From: Candidatus Omnitrophota bacterium
Lineage (GTDB): Bacteria; Hinthialibacterota; Hinthialibacteria; OLB16
Assembly (NCBI GenBank): GCA_020632575.1
Contig: JACKFH010000020.1
Coordinates: forward strand, 4,091-68,090
Reading direction: 5' to 3'
DNA: 64,000 nucleotides
Below are positions 42,442-54,078 of the stretch, one piece after another (within the stretch, counting starts at the first letter, position 1; each line of letters starts with the position of its first letter). The notes under the pieces were generated by a model. That model had not been told where the DNA came from and ran no database searches. It saw nothing but the letters and a program-made list of their open reading frames with translations. Made by a program: the position numbers and the translations under genes.

Positions 42442-44817
42442 TTACTCCGTAAAAAGGGGCAACGCCAGAACTTTGATGGAAAAGGGAGGAAGAACCTCAC
42501 TTGACTCTTCCTTCAGTAGGATCCGCGCGGATTCATCTGAGTAATTGAGAGCGAGCACCTGGCCATCCTCCAGGATACTGAAGAATACTCTGGGAGGATG
42601 CTGGATCTTCATCGCCTGTTTTGTCCAAGGGTGCAATTGGGGAACTTCCTTAAGGACTCCTTCGATGAAATCTCCGTAAAGTGAAATAGGCTCCATGTCT
42701 CCCGGAAAACGGAAGAACGAACCGTCCCCCGTGTCCCCTCGCTCCCACGACAAGAAGACCGAGGTGTCCCCTTCCACGGTTTCATAGGGACCCCGGGGAT
42801 AGGATGGGAAAATAACCGTACCACCAGCTCGCAGCCATCTGTCGACAATTTGTTCGACATCAGATGGAATGACTTTTCCCCAGCAAAACACAAGGACGGA
42901 ATAACGATCCAGGAAACCCTCGCGTATCAAACGTTCGTCCAGGTAATCCACATCCACCCGGCGCCTCACTTCCGCGGCACGGGAATTGAAACCCCAGGCG
43001 TACAAATGACGGAACGTCCCATCATCAAGTTGATTCATCGTTTCCGGATAGTAGACCGCGACATCGATGACCGGAGACTGGCGTAGATCCAAGAGGTGAT
43101 AATACCGAAGCCAATTCTCCACCGCGTAATCGTCGTTGAAAAGGACGCTATGGCGCGTGTAAAGGTTGGAGCCATTCGTGCTTGCGGTGCTGAAGAAACG
43201 GGCAACCACTCCGCGTGCGCTGTGGAATCCTGCTGGTTCATATCCAAGACCGATCCCGTAGAGCCGTGCAGCGGTGGCGGCAAGACGCGTGGCATAAACG
43301 TTTTGTTCAAAACTGTCTGTTTCGTTGGTGAGGCGAATCCCACCAGAAATTCCTTTCATGGACTTTGCCTGAGCAGTGAAATCGGTCCCGGCTTCCCGAT
43401 ATCCCCATCCCCCGGAAGACTGGTAAATTTGTGTTTTTGGCATCGCCTTACGAGCTTCTTGGGCCCAAAAGTCGCACCATTTGGTCATGGAATCCGTGTA
43501 CCATTCCGTCATGTCCAATCTGCCACGAGAGGTGCGATAGGTTTCCGGAAGCTGGGGCTTAATCTCTTGAAAGGAAACGAAATTTGTCTCCCACGCCTGA
43601 TTCAAGGTCTGGATCGATCCATGCCGCTCGTTCAGGAATTCCTGGAATTCTTCCTGTGCGTAGGCGTCTCCGGCCCACCAGCCGATGTGGGCGTGCATCG
43701 ATATTCCTTGATGCCCGAGCGATTTTCCGGCTCCCGCCGGATATTGAGCCTCCCCGAAATTCCCGCTCGGACCCAATCGAACGGCTTCAAGAACGCCCAT
43801 CGGCTCGTAGTGTTCACCGAAGGCTTTCAAGACCCGAGTGACATGATCCCGATTCCGGGAGTTCCAAATGCTCGGGACCTGATTTGATTCGCCATGCTCG
43901 AGACAGGTGAAACCGAGATTCGATGCGTCTTCAAAATACCAGCCGGGCAGAGCGAAGGCGGAAGTGATAACCAAGTTCGGATACCACTTGAGACCATATT
44001 CTTGGATCGCTTCGACTATTTGGTCGTAATGGGAGAAATCGAAATGGCCGGGACCTGGTTCCAGCATGTCCCATCGAACAAAACACTCAATGGAAGTGAA
44101 GCCGAGCACCTTGGCCAGAGGCGCGTATTCACGGATGTTATCCAATGAGTTTGAAAGAGATGGCGGATTCCCTACGTCCTCGATGCCCACGGTGCATGTT
44201 ATTTCCATGGGCCGTTCCAGCTTCACGATCGGGGTCACTTCTATCGGTACTGCGGCGGCCAATTCTTCCCACTCCAAATCTTGCGTTACCGTAAGCAGAC
44301 GCATCGATTTCAAGTATTGGAGACCCACGATTTTCAGATGGGGGTTCCTGGCATTTTGCCAATCTACACTGGGAATCTCAAACTCGAATAGGGCACGGCG
44401 CACCTTTCGCGTGTTAAGCCTTGTAAATGAAACGCTACGGGAAGGCCTCATCCACTCCCCCGTAAACCGGTCATCCCGGAGCAACATCGGCTGAATCACC
44501 CCGGCTCCCTCATCGAAGAACTCGATTTCCAAAACCAGTCTCTCCTCTTCTTGAGACAGAGGGTTCTTCAAGCGAAAAAGCCATTCGACTTTCTTGTAGG
44601 GATCGTTACCCCGTTCAATTTCGATTGCGGGTTCGCCATTTCTGACCACTTCCCGGACCATGTCCGGATTAAGGAGTTCAACTACCCCAGAGGGCCGACC
44701 ATGCCCAAATTCAATCAACAGGTTTCCCTTTTCCTCTTCCAGGGAATATCCAGGCGATAAAGCGCTAAACAAAAAGAGAAAGCCGAGCATCGAACCTCCG
44801 CTCACTTCAAACGGCAT
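42442..44817 (-). CDS. Secreted GH42/GH14-like glycoside hydrolase
   Basis: 791 residues from ATG 44817 (AGAGG seven bases upstream; ATG 44790 also possible). A signal peptide-like segment (MLGFLFLFSALSPGYS) is followed by a beta-rich N-terminal domain (~30-210) and a TIM-barrel region beginning NIREYAPLAKVLGFTSIECFVRWDMLEPGPGHFDFSHYDQIVEAI (~235-280). Later GPSGNFGEAQYPAG holds the likely acid/base Glu in a clan-A GH14/GH42 context, and MTEWYTDSMTKWCDFW follows. A Rossmann-like trimer-type domain (~600-700) precedes a C-terminal strand. Substrate specificity between beta-galactoside and alpha-glucan cannot be read. Confidence 0.78.
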   Translation of the reverse strand: MPFEVSGGSMLGFLFLFSALSPGYSLEEEKGNLLIEFGHGRPSGVVELLNPDMVREVVRNGEPAIEIERGNDPYKKVEWLFRLKNPLSQEEERLVLEIEFFDEGAGVIQPMLLRDDRFTGEWMRPSRSVSFTRLNTRKVRRALFEFEIPSVDWQNARNPHLKIVGLQYLKSMRLLTVTQDLEWEELAAAVPIEVTPIVKLERPMEITCTVGIEDVGNPPSLSNSLDNIREYAPLAKVLGFTSIECFVRWDMLEPGPGHFDFSHYDQIVEAIQEYGLKWYPNLVITSAFALPGWYFEDASNLGFTCLEHGESNQVPSIWNSRNRDHVTRVLKAFGEHYEPMGVLEAVRLGPSGNFGEAQYPAGAGKSLGHQGISMHAHIGWWAGDAYAQEEFQEFLNERHGSIQTLNQAWETNFVSFQEIKPQLPETYRTSRGRLDMTEWYTDSMTKWCDFWAQEARKAMPKTQIYQSSGGWGYREAGTDFTAQAKSMKGISGGIRLTNETDSFEQNVYATRLAATAARLYGIGLGYEPAGFHSARGVVARFFSTASTNGSNLYTRHSVLFNDDYAVENWLRYYHLLDLRQSPVIDVAVYYPETMNQLDDGTFRHLYAWGFNSRAAEVRRRVDVDYLDERLIREGFLDRYSVLVFCWGKVIPSDVEQIVDRWLRAGGTVIFPSYPRGPYETVEGDTSVFLSWERGDTGDGSFFRFPGDMEPISLYGDFIEGVLKEVPQLHPWTKQAMKIQHPPRVFFSILEDGQVLALNYSDESARILLKEESSEVLPPFSIKVLALPLFTE

Positions 44818-44863
44818 GAAGACACCTCTTGATGATCATGAATGAGTCAGCACCTCATAGATT

Positions 44864-45262
44864 TTAGGTCCGCGCTGCCCCGAATTCTATTCGATCCGAT
44901 CTGGAAACCGGGGCGCCCAAGACATGTATTTCACCATCCAGACCACTTGTGGCGATCCTCTTGTTGTCTGGGCCGAAAGGGATATCGCGGACATCACGAT
45001 CTTGACCCGTCAGAGTGCCATTCTCGCCGTCAGATGAGCCGTCCAGAACCTTCGCGACATTCCATTCGTTTCCTGGGGCTACGATAGTTCCCGTTGGACC
45101 GAAACTGATTGGGCCAGATCCTACCAAATATTCCAAGTTTCGGATTAGTTTTTCACTACTTGCATCCCATATCGTGGCTTGCTTGTCGGCTCCCGATGCA
45201 ATTAGGCGTCCATCCGCGTTGAACGACACGATTTCGACTCCACCGATCCAAGCAGCATCCAC
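44864..45262 (-). pseudogene. WD40-repeat fragment
   Basis: The 132-codon frame contains two WD40-type blades: VEIVSFNADGRLIASGADKQATIWD and VRDIPFGPDNKRIATSGLDGEIHVL. Another blade end (KGLIYIWS) lies just upstream in a different frame. There is no signal peptide, no closed propeller and no good ribosome-binding site, so it is best taken as the leftover of a larger WD40 protein. Confidence 0.5.
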
Positions 45263-45325
45263 TCCAAATGTATATGAGACCTTTCTGGCTCTCGCGAACC
45301 AGGGAATATCCCATGGGATACAGCC

Positions 45326-47173
45326 TTACTGGGAAAGGACGTACTCCACCAAATCGGCGATCTGGTCCTGGTTTAAACCCGAGGTTTCGCCGTGTCGGTC
45401 GTTGGGGTTATGCCAGGTCAACACATCTTCGATGGTGGCGGCGCGTCCATCGTAAAGGTAAGGCGCAGTTCGCCAGACCTCGACCAGAGTCGGGGTGTCG
45501 AACAGTTGGTTTTCTTCGTTCCCCACACCGGTGCCGACATCGTATTGTTTCAGATCGGTGAAAAGCGGGGCCGGGTGGCAAACGGTGCATCGAGCTTTTT
45601 CGAAGATGGCCTTGCCCCTCTCCGCGGATTCGGACAGCTCGCCATCGACCAGATAAGGACTCGGAATGGGCTCGAGCGATTTTAGGTACGCGTCGATTGC
45701 CTCGGCATCTGTTTCCGGCCGTACTACGAAGAAGATAAAACGGATTCCCGCTCGGACCGCTGTTTCGGCGTCCCCACGAATTCCTGTCGACATCGCTGGC
45801 GGCGTTTGGTGGGCCAGCAGCATATTCTTCGTGTTCTTCGGATTCCCCATTCCATCGTTCAATAGGTCCCAGTTCAACCCGTCGACGCGAGCATCCGGGT
45901 GACAACTTGAGCAACTTTGCCAATGCTGAAAACAAGCGGTGGCATCGTGGAAAAGCATTTCTCCGCGACGAACTTCCGATATTGGAGCGGTGGGCTTCAA
46001 AGAAACCGACTTCGCTCGCGGGTGATTATCCGGGTCGATGTCCAAGATTCCGAGGCTATCCGTAAAGTATTCCGCCGCGTAGACACGAGACCCGATCACC
46101 GCCAACCCTCGTGGCCCCTCTCCCTCCAGTTTCAACCTTCTCCGAATCGAAACCAGGAAGGCGAGATCGTTGGGAACATCCTCGGGGGAGATCGAAACTT
46201 CGGTCACCGGCTCCCCCGAAGTGACCTTCGCAAGTTTCTCGTGCAAGGAGCTCCGATCAATCACACTCACTTCATGAGTTCCCGCATGGGAGACACAGAG
46301 GAAACGGCCATCGGAAGTGCATACGACACCCCAGGGATTCGCGGCGCCGAGGTCGACATTGTCGAGAAGGACGGTGTTCAACAATTCCATCTTCTCCAAG
46401 TCGATCACGCTGAGTGCGTTCGTGTTCATCCAGCCGCGCTCAAGCTGAGTGGTGGGGAGGTGGAACCGTCCGAGGATATGGGTCACATAAGCGTATTTTC
46501 CATCCGGCGACACACAGGCCCCTCGGAGGGACGTGCTTCCGTTGGGAAGTTGAATGTTGGCTGAAACGTTATTGGATTGAGTGTCGATCAAAGTCACTTT
46601 GGCCGCCACATACTCGCCATCGCCCGGACCCGTAGGGAGGTGGTTGGCGACTACCAGGATTGAGCCATCTGGAGTGAGCGCACATGCCACGGGCTCTCTT
46701 AAGACGGGAATCGTTGCGAGATTCTGTTTCGTTTCGGTGTCGATCACGGCGACTTCGTTGTCGAAACGATTGCAGACATACAGATTTGACCCATCGGGAC
46801 TCAATGCCAAGTCTTGGGGGGTATGACCGACCGGAATACTGTCGATGATTTTAGAATTCTGTATGTCAATGACCGCCACCTGGTCTTTGGGGGAGGCGGT
46901 TGCAACATAAAGACGATTGCCATCGTGAGTGAGAGCAAGGCTTGTTGGTGGGGCGTTCAGTGGAATCTTTTCCGTAACCGTCTCCGATTCGATATCGAAA
47001 ATCGCAACCTGTTGGCCGGTGTCCTCGGCAATGTAGAGGGCGCCTCCAGATGGATCGGCGATCAGGGAAAGGGGTGACGCATAATCGGAAGCCGACCCGG
47101 CGCCAAGGTTCCACAATCCAGCCAGCGTGAGGACCATCACCGACCATTTCAATTGTTTCATCAATCCAACCAT
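45326..47173 (-). CDS. Secreted YncE-type beta-propeller fused to a diheme cytochrome c peroxidase-like domain
   Basis: 615 residues: signal peptide (WSVMVLTLAGLWNLGAGSA), a seven-blade YVTN-type propeller (~30-380; blades such as GNRLYVATASPKDQVAVIDIQNSKIIDSIPVG) and a C-terminal cytochrome region with CSSCH at 421 and CTVCH at 529. The latter resembles MauG/CcpA-type di-heme proteins, in which the second domain is followed by a distal Met/His. It should be periplasmic. Its neighbours are other heme-bearing PD40 proteins, so these may form an extracellular or periplasmic redox set. Confidence 0.88.
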   Translation of the reverse strand: MVGLMKQLKWSVMVLTLAGLWNLGAGSASDYASPLSLIADPSGGALYIAEDTGQQVAIFDIESETVTEKIPLNAPPTSLALTHDGNRLYVATASPKDQVAVIDIQNSKIIDSIPVGHTPQDLALSPDGSNLYVCNRFDNEVAVIDTETKQNLATIPVLREPVACALTPDGSILVVANHLPTGPGDGEYVAAKVTLIDTQSNNVSANIQLPNGSTSLRGACVSPDGKYAYVTHILGRFHLPTTQLERGWMNTNALSVIDLEKMELLNTVLLDNVDLGAANPWGVVCTSDGRFLCVSHAGTHEVSVIDRSSLHEKLAKVTSGEPVTEVSISPEDVPNDLAFLVSIRRRLKLEGEGPRGLAVIGSRVYAAEYFTDSLGILDIDPDNHPRAKSVSLKPTAPISEVRRGEMLFHDATACFQHWQSCSSCHPDARVDGLNWDLLNDGMGNPKNTKNMLLAHQTPPAMSTGIRGDAETAVRAGIRFIFFVVRPETDAEAIDAYLKSLEPIPSPYLVDGELSESAERGKAIFEKARCTVCHPAPLFTDLKQYDVGTGVGNEENQLFDTPTLVEVWRTAPYLYDGRAATIEDVLTWHNPNDRHGETSGLNQDQIADLVEYVLSQ

Positions 47174-47207
47174 CGCAAAAAAGTTCTCCTTCTGGAAATT
47201 CGTCTTA

Positions 47208-50200
47208 TCAGGGTCGCTCGATAATCGGGGCGTTCATGCAAAGCGGTCGGATGGGAAGCTCCTCGATACCCGCAAAGTCCGGATCGGGTATGGAGCGGAG
47301 GTCCTCCTCGCCACGATAAACACAATTTGCGTCGACCCAAGCAATGAGCCTTCTCAGATCGACCGGATCCATCTTCCGACCGAGGTGCTCCTCATCCATG
47401 GCGACATCAATAAGCTGACTTGTATATGAAAGATGTTGCAGTGGTCGAAAAGTCTTGTAACTCTCCGGGTCTCTTTGATCGAAATCCTCGACTAACATCG
47501 CGCCAGCGATGCCTCCCATCACCAGTGAGGCATAGGGTTCGTTGAAAACGCCCGTACCGGGCCGGAAGGTCAAGTCGATTTTTTCCTTGGCTTCTCCTTC
47601 GCCTTGGTGACATTCCGCGCAATAGCGGTCCAGAACTGGTTGAACAAACTTTGTGTAGCTGATGGTCTCCGTTCCCCATGGTGGAGGGGTGAGTTCGGCC
47701 GGAGTTTGTTGAGTCATAGTATACGGACGATTGATCGGGGCGCGGCTGTGGCTTTCATGACAACCGACACAGCTGCGACGTTCGCCTGGCATCAGCCCGG
47801 AAAAAGAGCGCATCGTTTGAAGGGCTCGGTATTGCTCGTCAAGCAATTGGAAATGGAGCGCTTTCCCTGCAGGAACTTGGAAGTACACAGAGCCATCCGG
47901 TTGAACAGGAACAGTTCCAAGAATTCTTTTAACCCCATCCGCCTGAAGAATCGAGACGACGGGTCCGGAATACCAGTTGGGGGAGATGTCCCTGGTCCAG
48001 GTGGTCGCGGTTTTTGAATCCATTTGGATGACTCGGAGGTGTTTGACCATGCCTTGCGGAAGGTCGGGAACTCCCTCATAAATGTTGGGACTGAAAAAGA
48101 TCCCGGGTTGCGGGTCCTGACGATCCGCTCCTGTTCCTGGCCAGGCCACTTGGTCGCTCTGGGTGAGAGGCTTTTGGCGTGGCCGCACTGGCATCGCGTG
48201 CCAGATGTGGTGGGCCCCCTGATAGATTAACTCCCGGTTGCCATGGACATCCATCAGATAGAGACGGTACTTCCCGTCTCTTCGGGCGGAAACGAGAAAA
48301 TCCTCCTCACCTAGGGGGAACGGGGACTTGTAAGCGTCATAAGCCCCCGCTGTGTGATAAGACAGAGACTCGATCGGATCCAAAGGCGGCTCGCCACACT
48401 CTGGCCAGGGGACATCGGCGGTGATTTTCGTAAGCCCCTCCGGAAAATTGAAACCCTTGTTCGGATCAACGATGCCGATGCTCCCATCAAACCAGTTGTG
48501 ATGAGCGGCGCCGGTGAACATGACCCGGTTGCTATTCGGAATTGGACGCGGCTCGACAAGCATGTCCGGCCAGACACTTTGGTTTCCCCAGAACACGCTG
48601 GTGTTGGTTCCATCCTGATTCACTGTCCAAAGACTCTGGATTCGCCAGAGGGCTTTGTCGGTGTATTCCCAGCGGGTGTAGATGACACGCCCGTCATTGA
48701 GAAGAGTCGGCAGCCAGTCCGGTTCGTTCCCATGACTGACCAGATAAATGTTGTCGCCGTCAGGATCGCATCGCGCCAGCACATAGGCGTAAGTGTATGG
48801 CATGCACCGGATGTAAGTGTTGCAGCGAGATGTCGAGAACATGATGTGGCCATCGGGGAGATAGATCGGATCGAGATCGTCGTAATCGCCAAATGTTAGC
48901 TGTTTAAGGCCGGTCCCATCGATGTTGATTTCGTAGAGATGGAACGATTTTTCATCGTGCGGCTTGAAGGAGGCGAGAACCCGTGTGGCGTCGAAGGAGA
49001 GATCGGGGCGCCAAAAACTCCCCGGTTTCTCCGGCATGAGTTTGCGGATGGTTCCGCCGGGATGAAGCCCCTTCAATACAAGGAGCCTCCCTCCGGGGAC
49101 CGCCATCATCCCATTCCGGTGGCGAGCCTCATGGGGCCATTCCGCCCCTTCGGGGTAGGGGTTGTCAATGAAGAGGATCTCATCGAAATCGATCAGTGGG
49201 TTTTTGAACGCAATCTCTCGCTTGACTCGGCGGACCGCGAGGTAAAGGTCTTTTGAATCGTGTTGGCCTAAGGTCAGTTGCGATTGCAGGCGTTCCAATC
49301 GATCGAGTTCATCCGACAGATCGGGAAGCTGGGACATCTTTCCAATCCGTGAAGCGAGGTCTCGCGCCCACCCGATTTCTTGCTGAGTCCGGTCATCCCA
49401 GTTCTTCCCCTCAGATTGGAACAGCCAATCTTCTTCTAGAACCAGGGTGGCTTCCTCTTTGGTCAAGGTCCGTGTTTCAGGCTCGGTCGGTTCGACATGG
49501 AGGGCGGGGGGATGCGGGATCGAGGCTCGTGTCAATTTCTGTTTGAGACGCTCGGGTTCGGAGAAGGATGGCCACTCCTCAAAGGGGAGGCCGGATCCCT
49601 TTCGTAGCCGGCTCTCGGAAGCCCAGACCCCGGAATAACCGAAGCTCGGCCGCTCGACCGCGGTCATGCTCACGCACGCTCCCGTGGGTCCATCCACCAC
49701 GAGCACACCTTTCAGAGCCGGGTCCAAAACGCTGTAATCGTTATCGGAATCATGGGCGGATTCGAGATTGGAGTAGACGCTCAGGCGAACATCCCTCAAG
49801 GTGACTTGAGAAGAGTTGGTGAGTGAGAACTCGATCCGCGCATCGGTTCCCTTCCCCATTCTTGCGACAATTTGGAGAGTGAGTTGTTCATCCTGGTTTG
49901 CAGTTGGACGGAAATCTCTGTCTCGGACAGTTTTTGGAGAGGTTTCTGATTTGAAGGTTCTCAATGGTTCGAGGATCCTTGATTGAGATAACCGCCAGCT
50001 GGGGTTCGCCGTTATCGTAGTTGATCGAATAGCTGAATCGGCTGAGTTGTCCACCTTTGGGGGAGTTCAGCGCCTGACGGTTTCCCTCCCAGAAGAAGGC
50101 GCCCCACTCGTTCAGAGCAAGGTCGGTGATGCCATTGTCGATCCAACGAGTTCCCGGTGAACCTCGTTCTTCAACGCTCTCTTCGGACGCCGATGATGTT

Positions 50201-50454
50201 GAGGCTTCCTTCGTCGCTTCTTGGATAAGCGAAAGGAGTTTATCTCTCGATTCAGCGTAAGCGAACAAAACCGTCCTGTTCATCTCTTCGCCTGGCGCTA
50301 GTTGATCGATTTGCCAAGTCAGGATCCCGTCAGTGTTACCGAGCGATTCCAGCCCCTCTTGAACCGTTAATCCCGCGTGAAGGGCGCTCCCACCATAGAA
50401 TAATAGGAATGCGAATCCCCCAACGAGGATGGTTCGGATGTGTGCTCTGATCAT
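47208..50454 (-). pseudogene. Hydrazine-synthase-alpha-like PD40/cytochrome protein, single frameshift
   Basis: The gene starts at ATG 50454 with a signal peptide (TILVGGFAFLLFYGGSALHA) and reads about 180 residues (LTWQIDQLAPGEE..., RWIDNGITDLALNEWGAFFW). At a run of five A (~49939) the frame must change by +1 to continue as TVRDRDFRPTANQDEQLTL and on through the main body: FKNPLIDFDEILFIDNPYP, PD40 blades (GTGLKQLTFGDYDDLDPIYLPDGHIMFSTSR), and two heme sites, SCVGCHESH and YCAECHQGE (187 and 137 residues before the end). The HZS-alpha domain family occurs outside anammox bacteria in such proteins. It is either a one-base lesion, a sequencing error or a rare frameshift. Confidence 0.75.
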
Positions 50455-50476
50455 GATGAATGATTCTCCCGGCTTT

Positions 50477-53400
50477 TCATTCGAGACTCGACACCCGAGT
50501 TCCCAAATGTTTCCTCAGTGTCCGGTCCACATAGTCCGGCCAGAGTGGGCAGTTCATGTCGATCCAGGTCTTGAAGCGACGCACCTCGTCAGTGGTCAGT
50601 TTGACTTCGTAGTGGCCCGCGTTCAGAACATCCCAGACTTTGCTCTTGACTGTTCCGAATGTGAGGGGTTCCAGCTTTTCGCAGCCGCCTGAATTCCATC
50701 CGCAATCGCAATAGTGGACCCAGCCCTGGGAGACCAGGGTTCGGTAGGAGGCGGGAATTCCATGTTCGTCCTGTTGTCCCGAAAGGTTCAGAGTCTCCCT
50801 TGTCTTGGCGTTGTGGCAAGAAACACAGTGCTTTTCGAGAACAGGTTGAACAATCTCCTGATAAGAAAACGGTTTTCCGCCCCAAGAGGGTGTGTCGAGT
50901 TCACGGGGGCCGCTTGCCAAGGGTTTGCGGAGGTTGGGGAGCCATCTGACGGTGTTCGTGACATCCGATGCAACTTCTTTTCTCACCGGGTTGTAGCTGG
51001 ACCACGCTGCGCATCCGCTGAATCTCATTGAAATTCTCATCCAGGATTTCGAAGTACAAAACCTTTCCGGCGGGGGCATAGAAATGCGCGAGCCATCTTC
51101 TTCGACTGGAACGATTCCGAGCGGGCTTTGGCGACATAAGTGGGCCATCCGGCGGGACCGCTCACCAAGTCGACCGGTGACACATAGAAATTCATAAAAG
51201 GCTCATGGTCGTTTCGATAAGCCCCGTTGGACAGTTGTTCGAGTTCATCCTTGACCTCTTCAACGACGCGGAGGTATTTGACCGTTCCTCTTTCGACAGC
51301 ATGGTCGACTCCTTCGTAAACATCGGTCAGAAAGAACTCGCCTTGGTCGCTCGCGGACTCCACTCGATCGGCGATCAAGGGGCTGCGGATCCTCATGATG
51401 GAAAAGGGTCGGGCAGACCGAGGAAATTTCCGGGTCGAGGTGGAGGACCTCACGATTCCCATAACGGTCGATCACATAGATCCCAAAACGTTTACGGGGA
51501 GCATGCGAGCAAAGGAAATAATCCTTGGCAACCGGAACCGGGTCACGGAAACATTCCTCTTTGGGAGGCGCACCCGGCCAAGGAACCTCGGGAGTCAAGC
51601 AGGTGATCGCTTCCGGATTGAACCGTCCCTTGTCGATGTCCACGAGAGCGATGGGACCATTGAGGTCGCGAAATGAGAGATGAACGTGCAGCAAATCTCG
51701 TTGGTCTCCGGAACTTCCTGACCGTTTGCATAACCATTCGGCTGGATGATGTCGTTTCCAAAACCAGTTCCGGTTTCGTGCCATCGGGACGGATGCTCCA
51801 GAGGGTGTGCCCGAAATCGGCCCCTTGTCCTGGTACTCGAGCGGGTCCAGATGATTCGGCCATCGTTCATCACCGATGGGGCCCACTCGGTCAGGTTCGC
51901 GTAGGAGAGCGGGCGGATGCCTGTGCCGTCCGTGTTCATCCGGAACAGCACCGCAGCCTGCGGACGCCAGCAGAGGAACCGTTCCTTGCATCGGGTGGTG
52001 ATGAACGCGAGGCCACCATCCGGCAAAGGGCATGGCCAGTAATCGTGGAAGGGACCATCGGTCAATTTCCTCAGAGACCCGCCATCGGGATCCATGACCA
52101 TGATGTGATAATAACCTCTTCGGAGGGCGGTAGGCGAAGTAGATTTGCGACAGGTCGGGGTTGGCCATCGGTGTCCGTGCGATCCCTCCCGGCTTCGAAG
52201 AGAGTCTTTACTTGAGCGCGCCCGGATCCAAACGGCCAGAGTTTGAGGGAATCTCCAATAGGTGAATGCCTCCTCCGGGACGAAATCGTGCATCCAAATT
52301 GACGCTGTAGTTATGGGAGGGTTCAAAGGGGTGACGCTTGGCGAATAAGATCCTTTGCATACGGGAGAGCTCCGGGTCTTTGAAAAAAAGATTCCTCTTG
52401 GCGCGGCGAACCTCGAAGAAGAAATCACGTCCCGCGCGAGAGTTCTGAAGGTTCAATGATCCGAATCGTGAGTGTTTTTCCCGGAAGGCGCTCAACAATT
52501 CGCGTTCGCCTTGAATGTTGACCCCCTTGGATGCGAGTCGTTCGATCATTTCTTCCATCAGATTTAGTGAACGTTTGGCGGGATCGTAGTGGAAGAGATG
52601 GAGTGAATAATCTTTGCCGTCTTCCTGGACATGGAGATCATATTCAGGCCCGATGGCGCCTTCCTGTGGAGCAATGGAGAGGATTCTCAATTCTCCCGGA
52701 GCCAATGTGAGTCCATCTTTAAGGTCAGCGGTGTTTCCTTTGAACTGAATCTCTTCGGTGGACGAAGCGACCAGACGGATCTGAAACCGACCGTTCTGAT
52801 CATCTTCGATCTGTCCCATCGCAAAGTTTGAAAAAAACAAGTTAATGGGTCGGCCCGTGGGGCTCGTGTGTTTGCCACCCATGCCAAGACCCATGCGGAT
52901 GCCCTTTGCCGTGCATTCGGGAATGAGGTTGAGCGGAATCTTTATTTCAAAGGCGGTCAGGTAATCGTCATAACCTCCCTCAAGCGGGGTCGTTTCCACG
53001 ACATTTCCATTGCCATCGTAGGTGAGAAAAGCAAGTTCTTCTTTTTGGTAGGCGACCACTCCGATCCCATCGCCATCGGAATTCGAGATCACGGCGAGGT
53101 GACTAGAGAGCAATCGGTCAATCCTCAGGAACAAGAACAAATTGCCGTCATGTCGGCCCGCATAAAGCATGTGTTCGACACAGGGAGACTGATTGAATCC
53201 AGCCATGTGAGCCACTCTAACCACGCCTCTCGAAGATCGCTCCCAGCATTCATCATCTGGGCTTCCATCAAGGATTGGCGCCGACTCCAGATTTGGAAGT
53301 GGAATGGTGTCATCGCCACGGTGTCTTGGGTATTCCTTGACTCGGCCGTTGTAAGGGACCAGCTCGGAACTCAGGTCGGCGCGTCCGTGGGTTTTCAACC

Positions 53401-54067
53401 AAGCGTGTTCCTCTCCGAGGAAGGCATAACGTAGGAGCGAATCCTCATCCCGGATAGTCGATTCCAGCGTGGGAGTCTCAGTGTCTTCTTTCGAAGGCGG
53501 AGGCGGAACAGGTATTTTGCTGGGACCCGCGGAAGATGGTGCGGGAGAACGGACTTTGCGAACCGATTTCCATTCCCGACCATCGATGGATAGCAGGATT
53601 TCGAAACCGATCGGCGTCCGATCCCGATAGACTCCAGTCCGGTCGCGGGAGAAGACAACTTCTTCGATGAGAGTGGCTTCGGGAAGTTCTATCTGAGCCC
53701 ACTCATCAACCGTCCCAGCGGCGATCCAACTGTGACCGTTGCCGACCTGCCCATCATTCAGGTGGGGGATGCGATGAATGGCGTGTCCAGGAAGGCAGGA
53801 GGAGGCGGTCGCTTCGGATCCCGCCGTCGCCAGGGCCAAGTTTGTCTCCTTATCCTCGCCATAGAGTTCAATTTCATCGATGCAAGGCTCTCCGCCATTG
53901 GTGGAGGTGATCAGAAACCTGATGAATTTCGCTTCCAGTTGAGGGAAGGTGATGACATTGGCCTTGTCGGGATGGACGGAGAGGGTGTCCACTCCGAATG
54001 CGCCGGTCAACGCCAGAAAGATGACCAGAGATCCAACCAAACTCATCGCATTCGTGTGTTTCCTCAT
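50477..54067 (-). pseudogene. Decayed hydrazine-synthase-alpha-like PD40/cytochrome gene
   Basis: From ATG 54067 (54103 also possible) a frame runs ~620 codons: signal peptide (SLVGSLVIFLALTGAFG), discoidin-like domain (~30-165), a carbohydrate-binding-like domain (~250-420) and FFKDPELSRMQRILFAKRHPF, the HZS-alpha entry. It meets a TAA at ~52208, then the homologous body continues only by hopping frames at least eight times (near 52110, 51848, 51830, 51780, 51680, 51370, 51130 and 51000). Pieces include YYHIMVMDPDGGSLRKLTDG, LEYQDKGADFGHTLWSIRPDGT, GPIALVDIDKGRF, SCIGCHEH and HCVSCHNAKT. It is surely dead as read, unless the sequence is error-ridden here; the flanking genes are clean. Confidence 0.82.
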
Positions 54068-54078
54068 CTGCGTCGGAC

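Noticed and set aside
50477..54067. Programmed frameshifting as the explanation for the frame changes
   Set aside because: Shifts go in both directions, lack a common slippery motif, and there is also an in-frame TAA.
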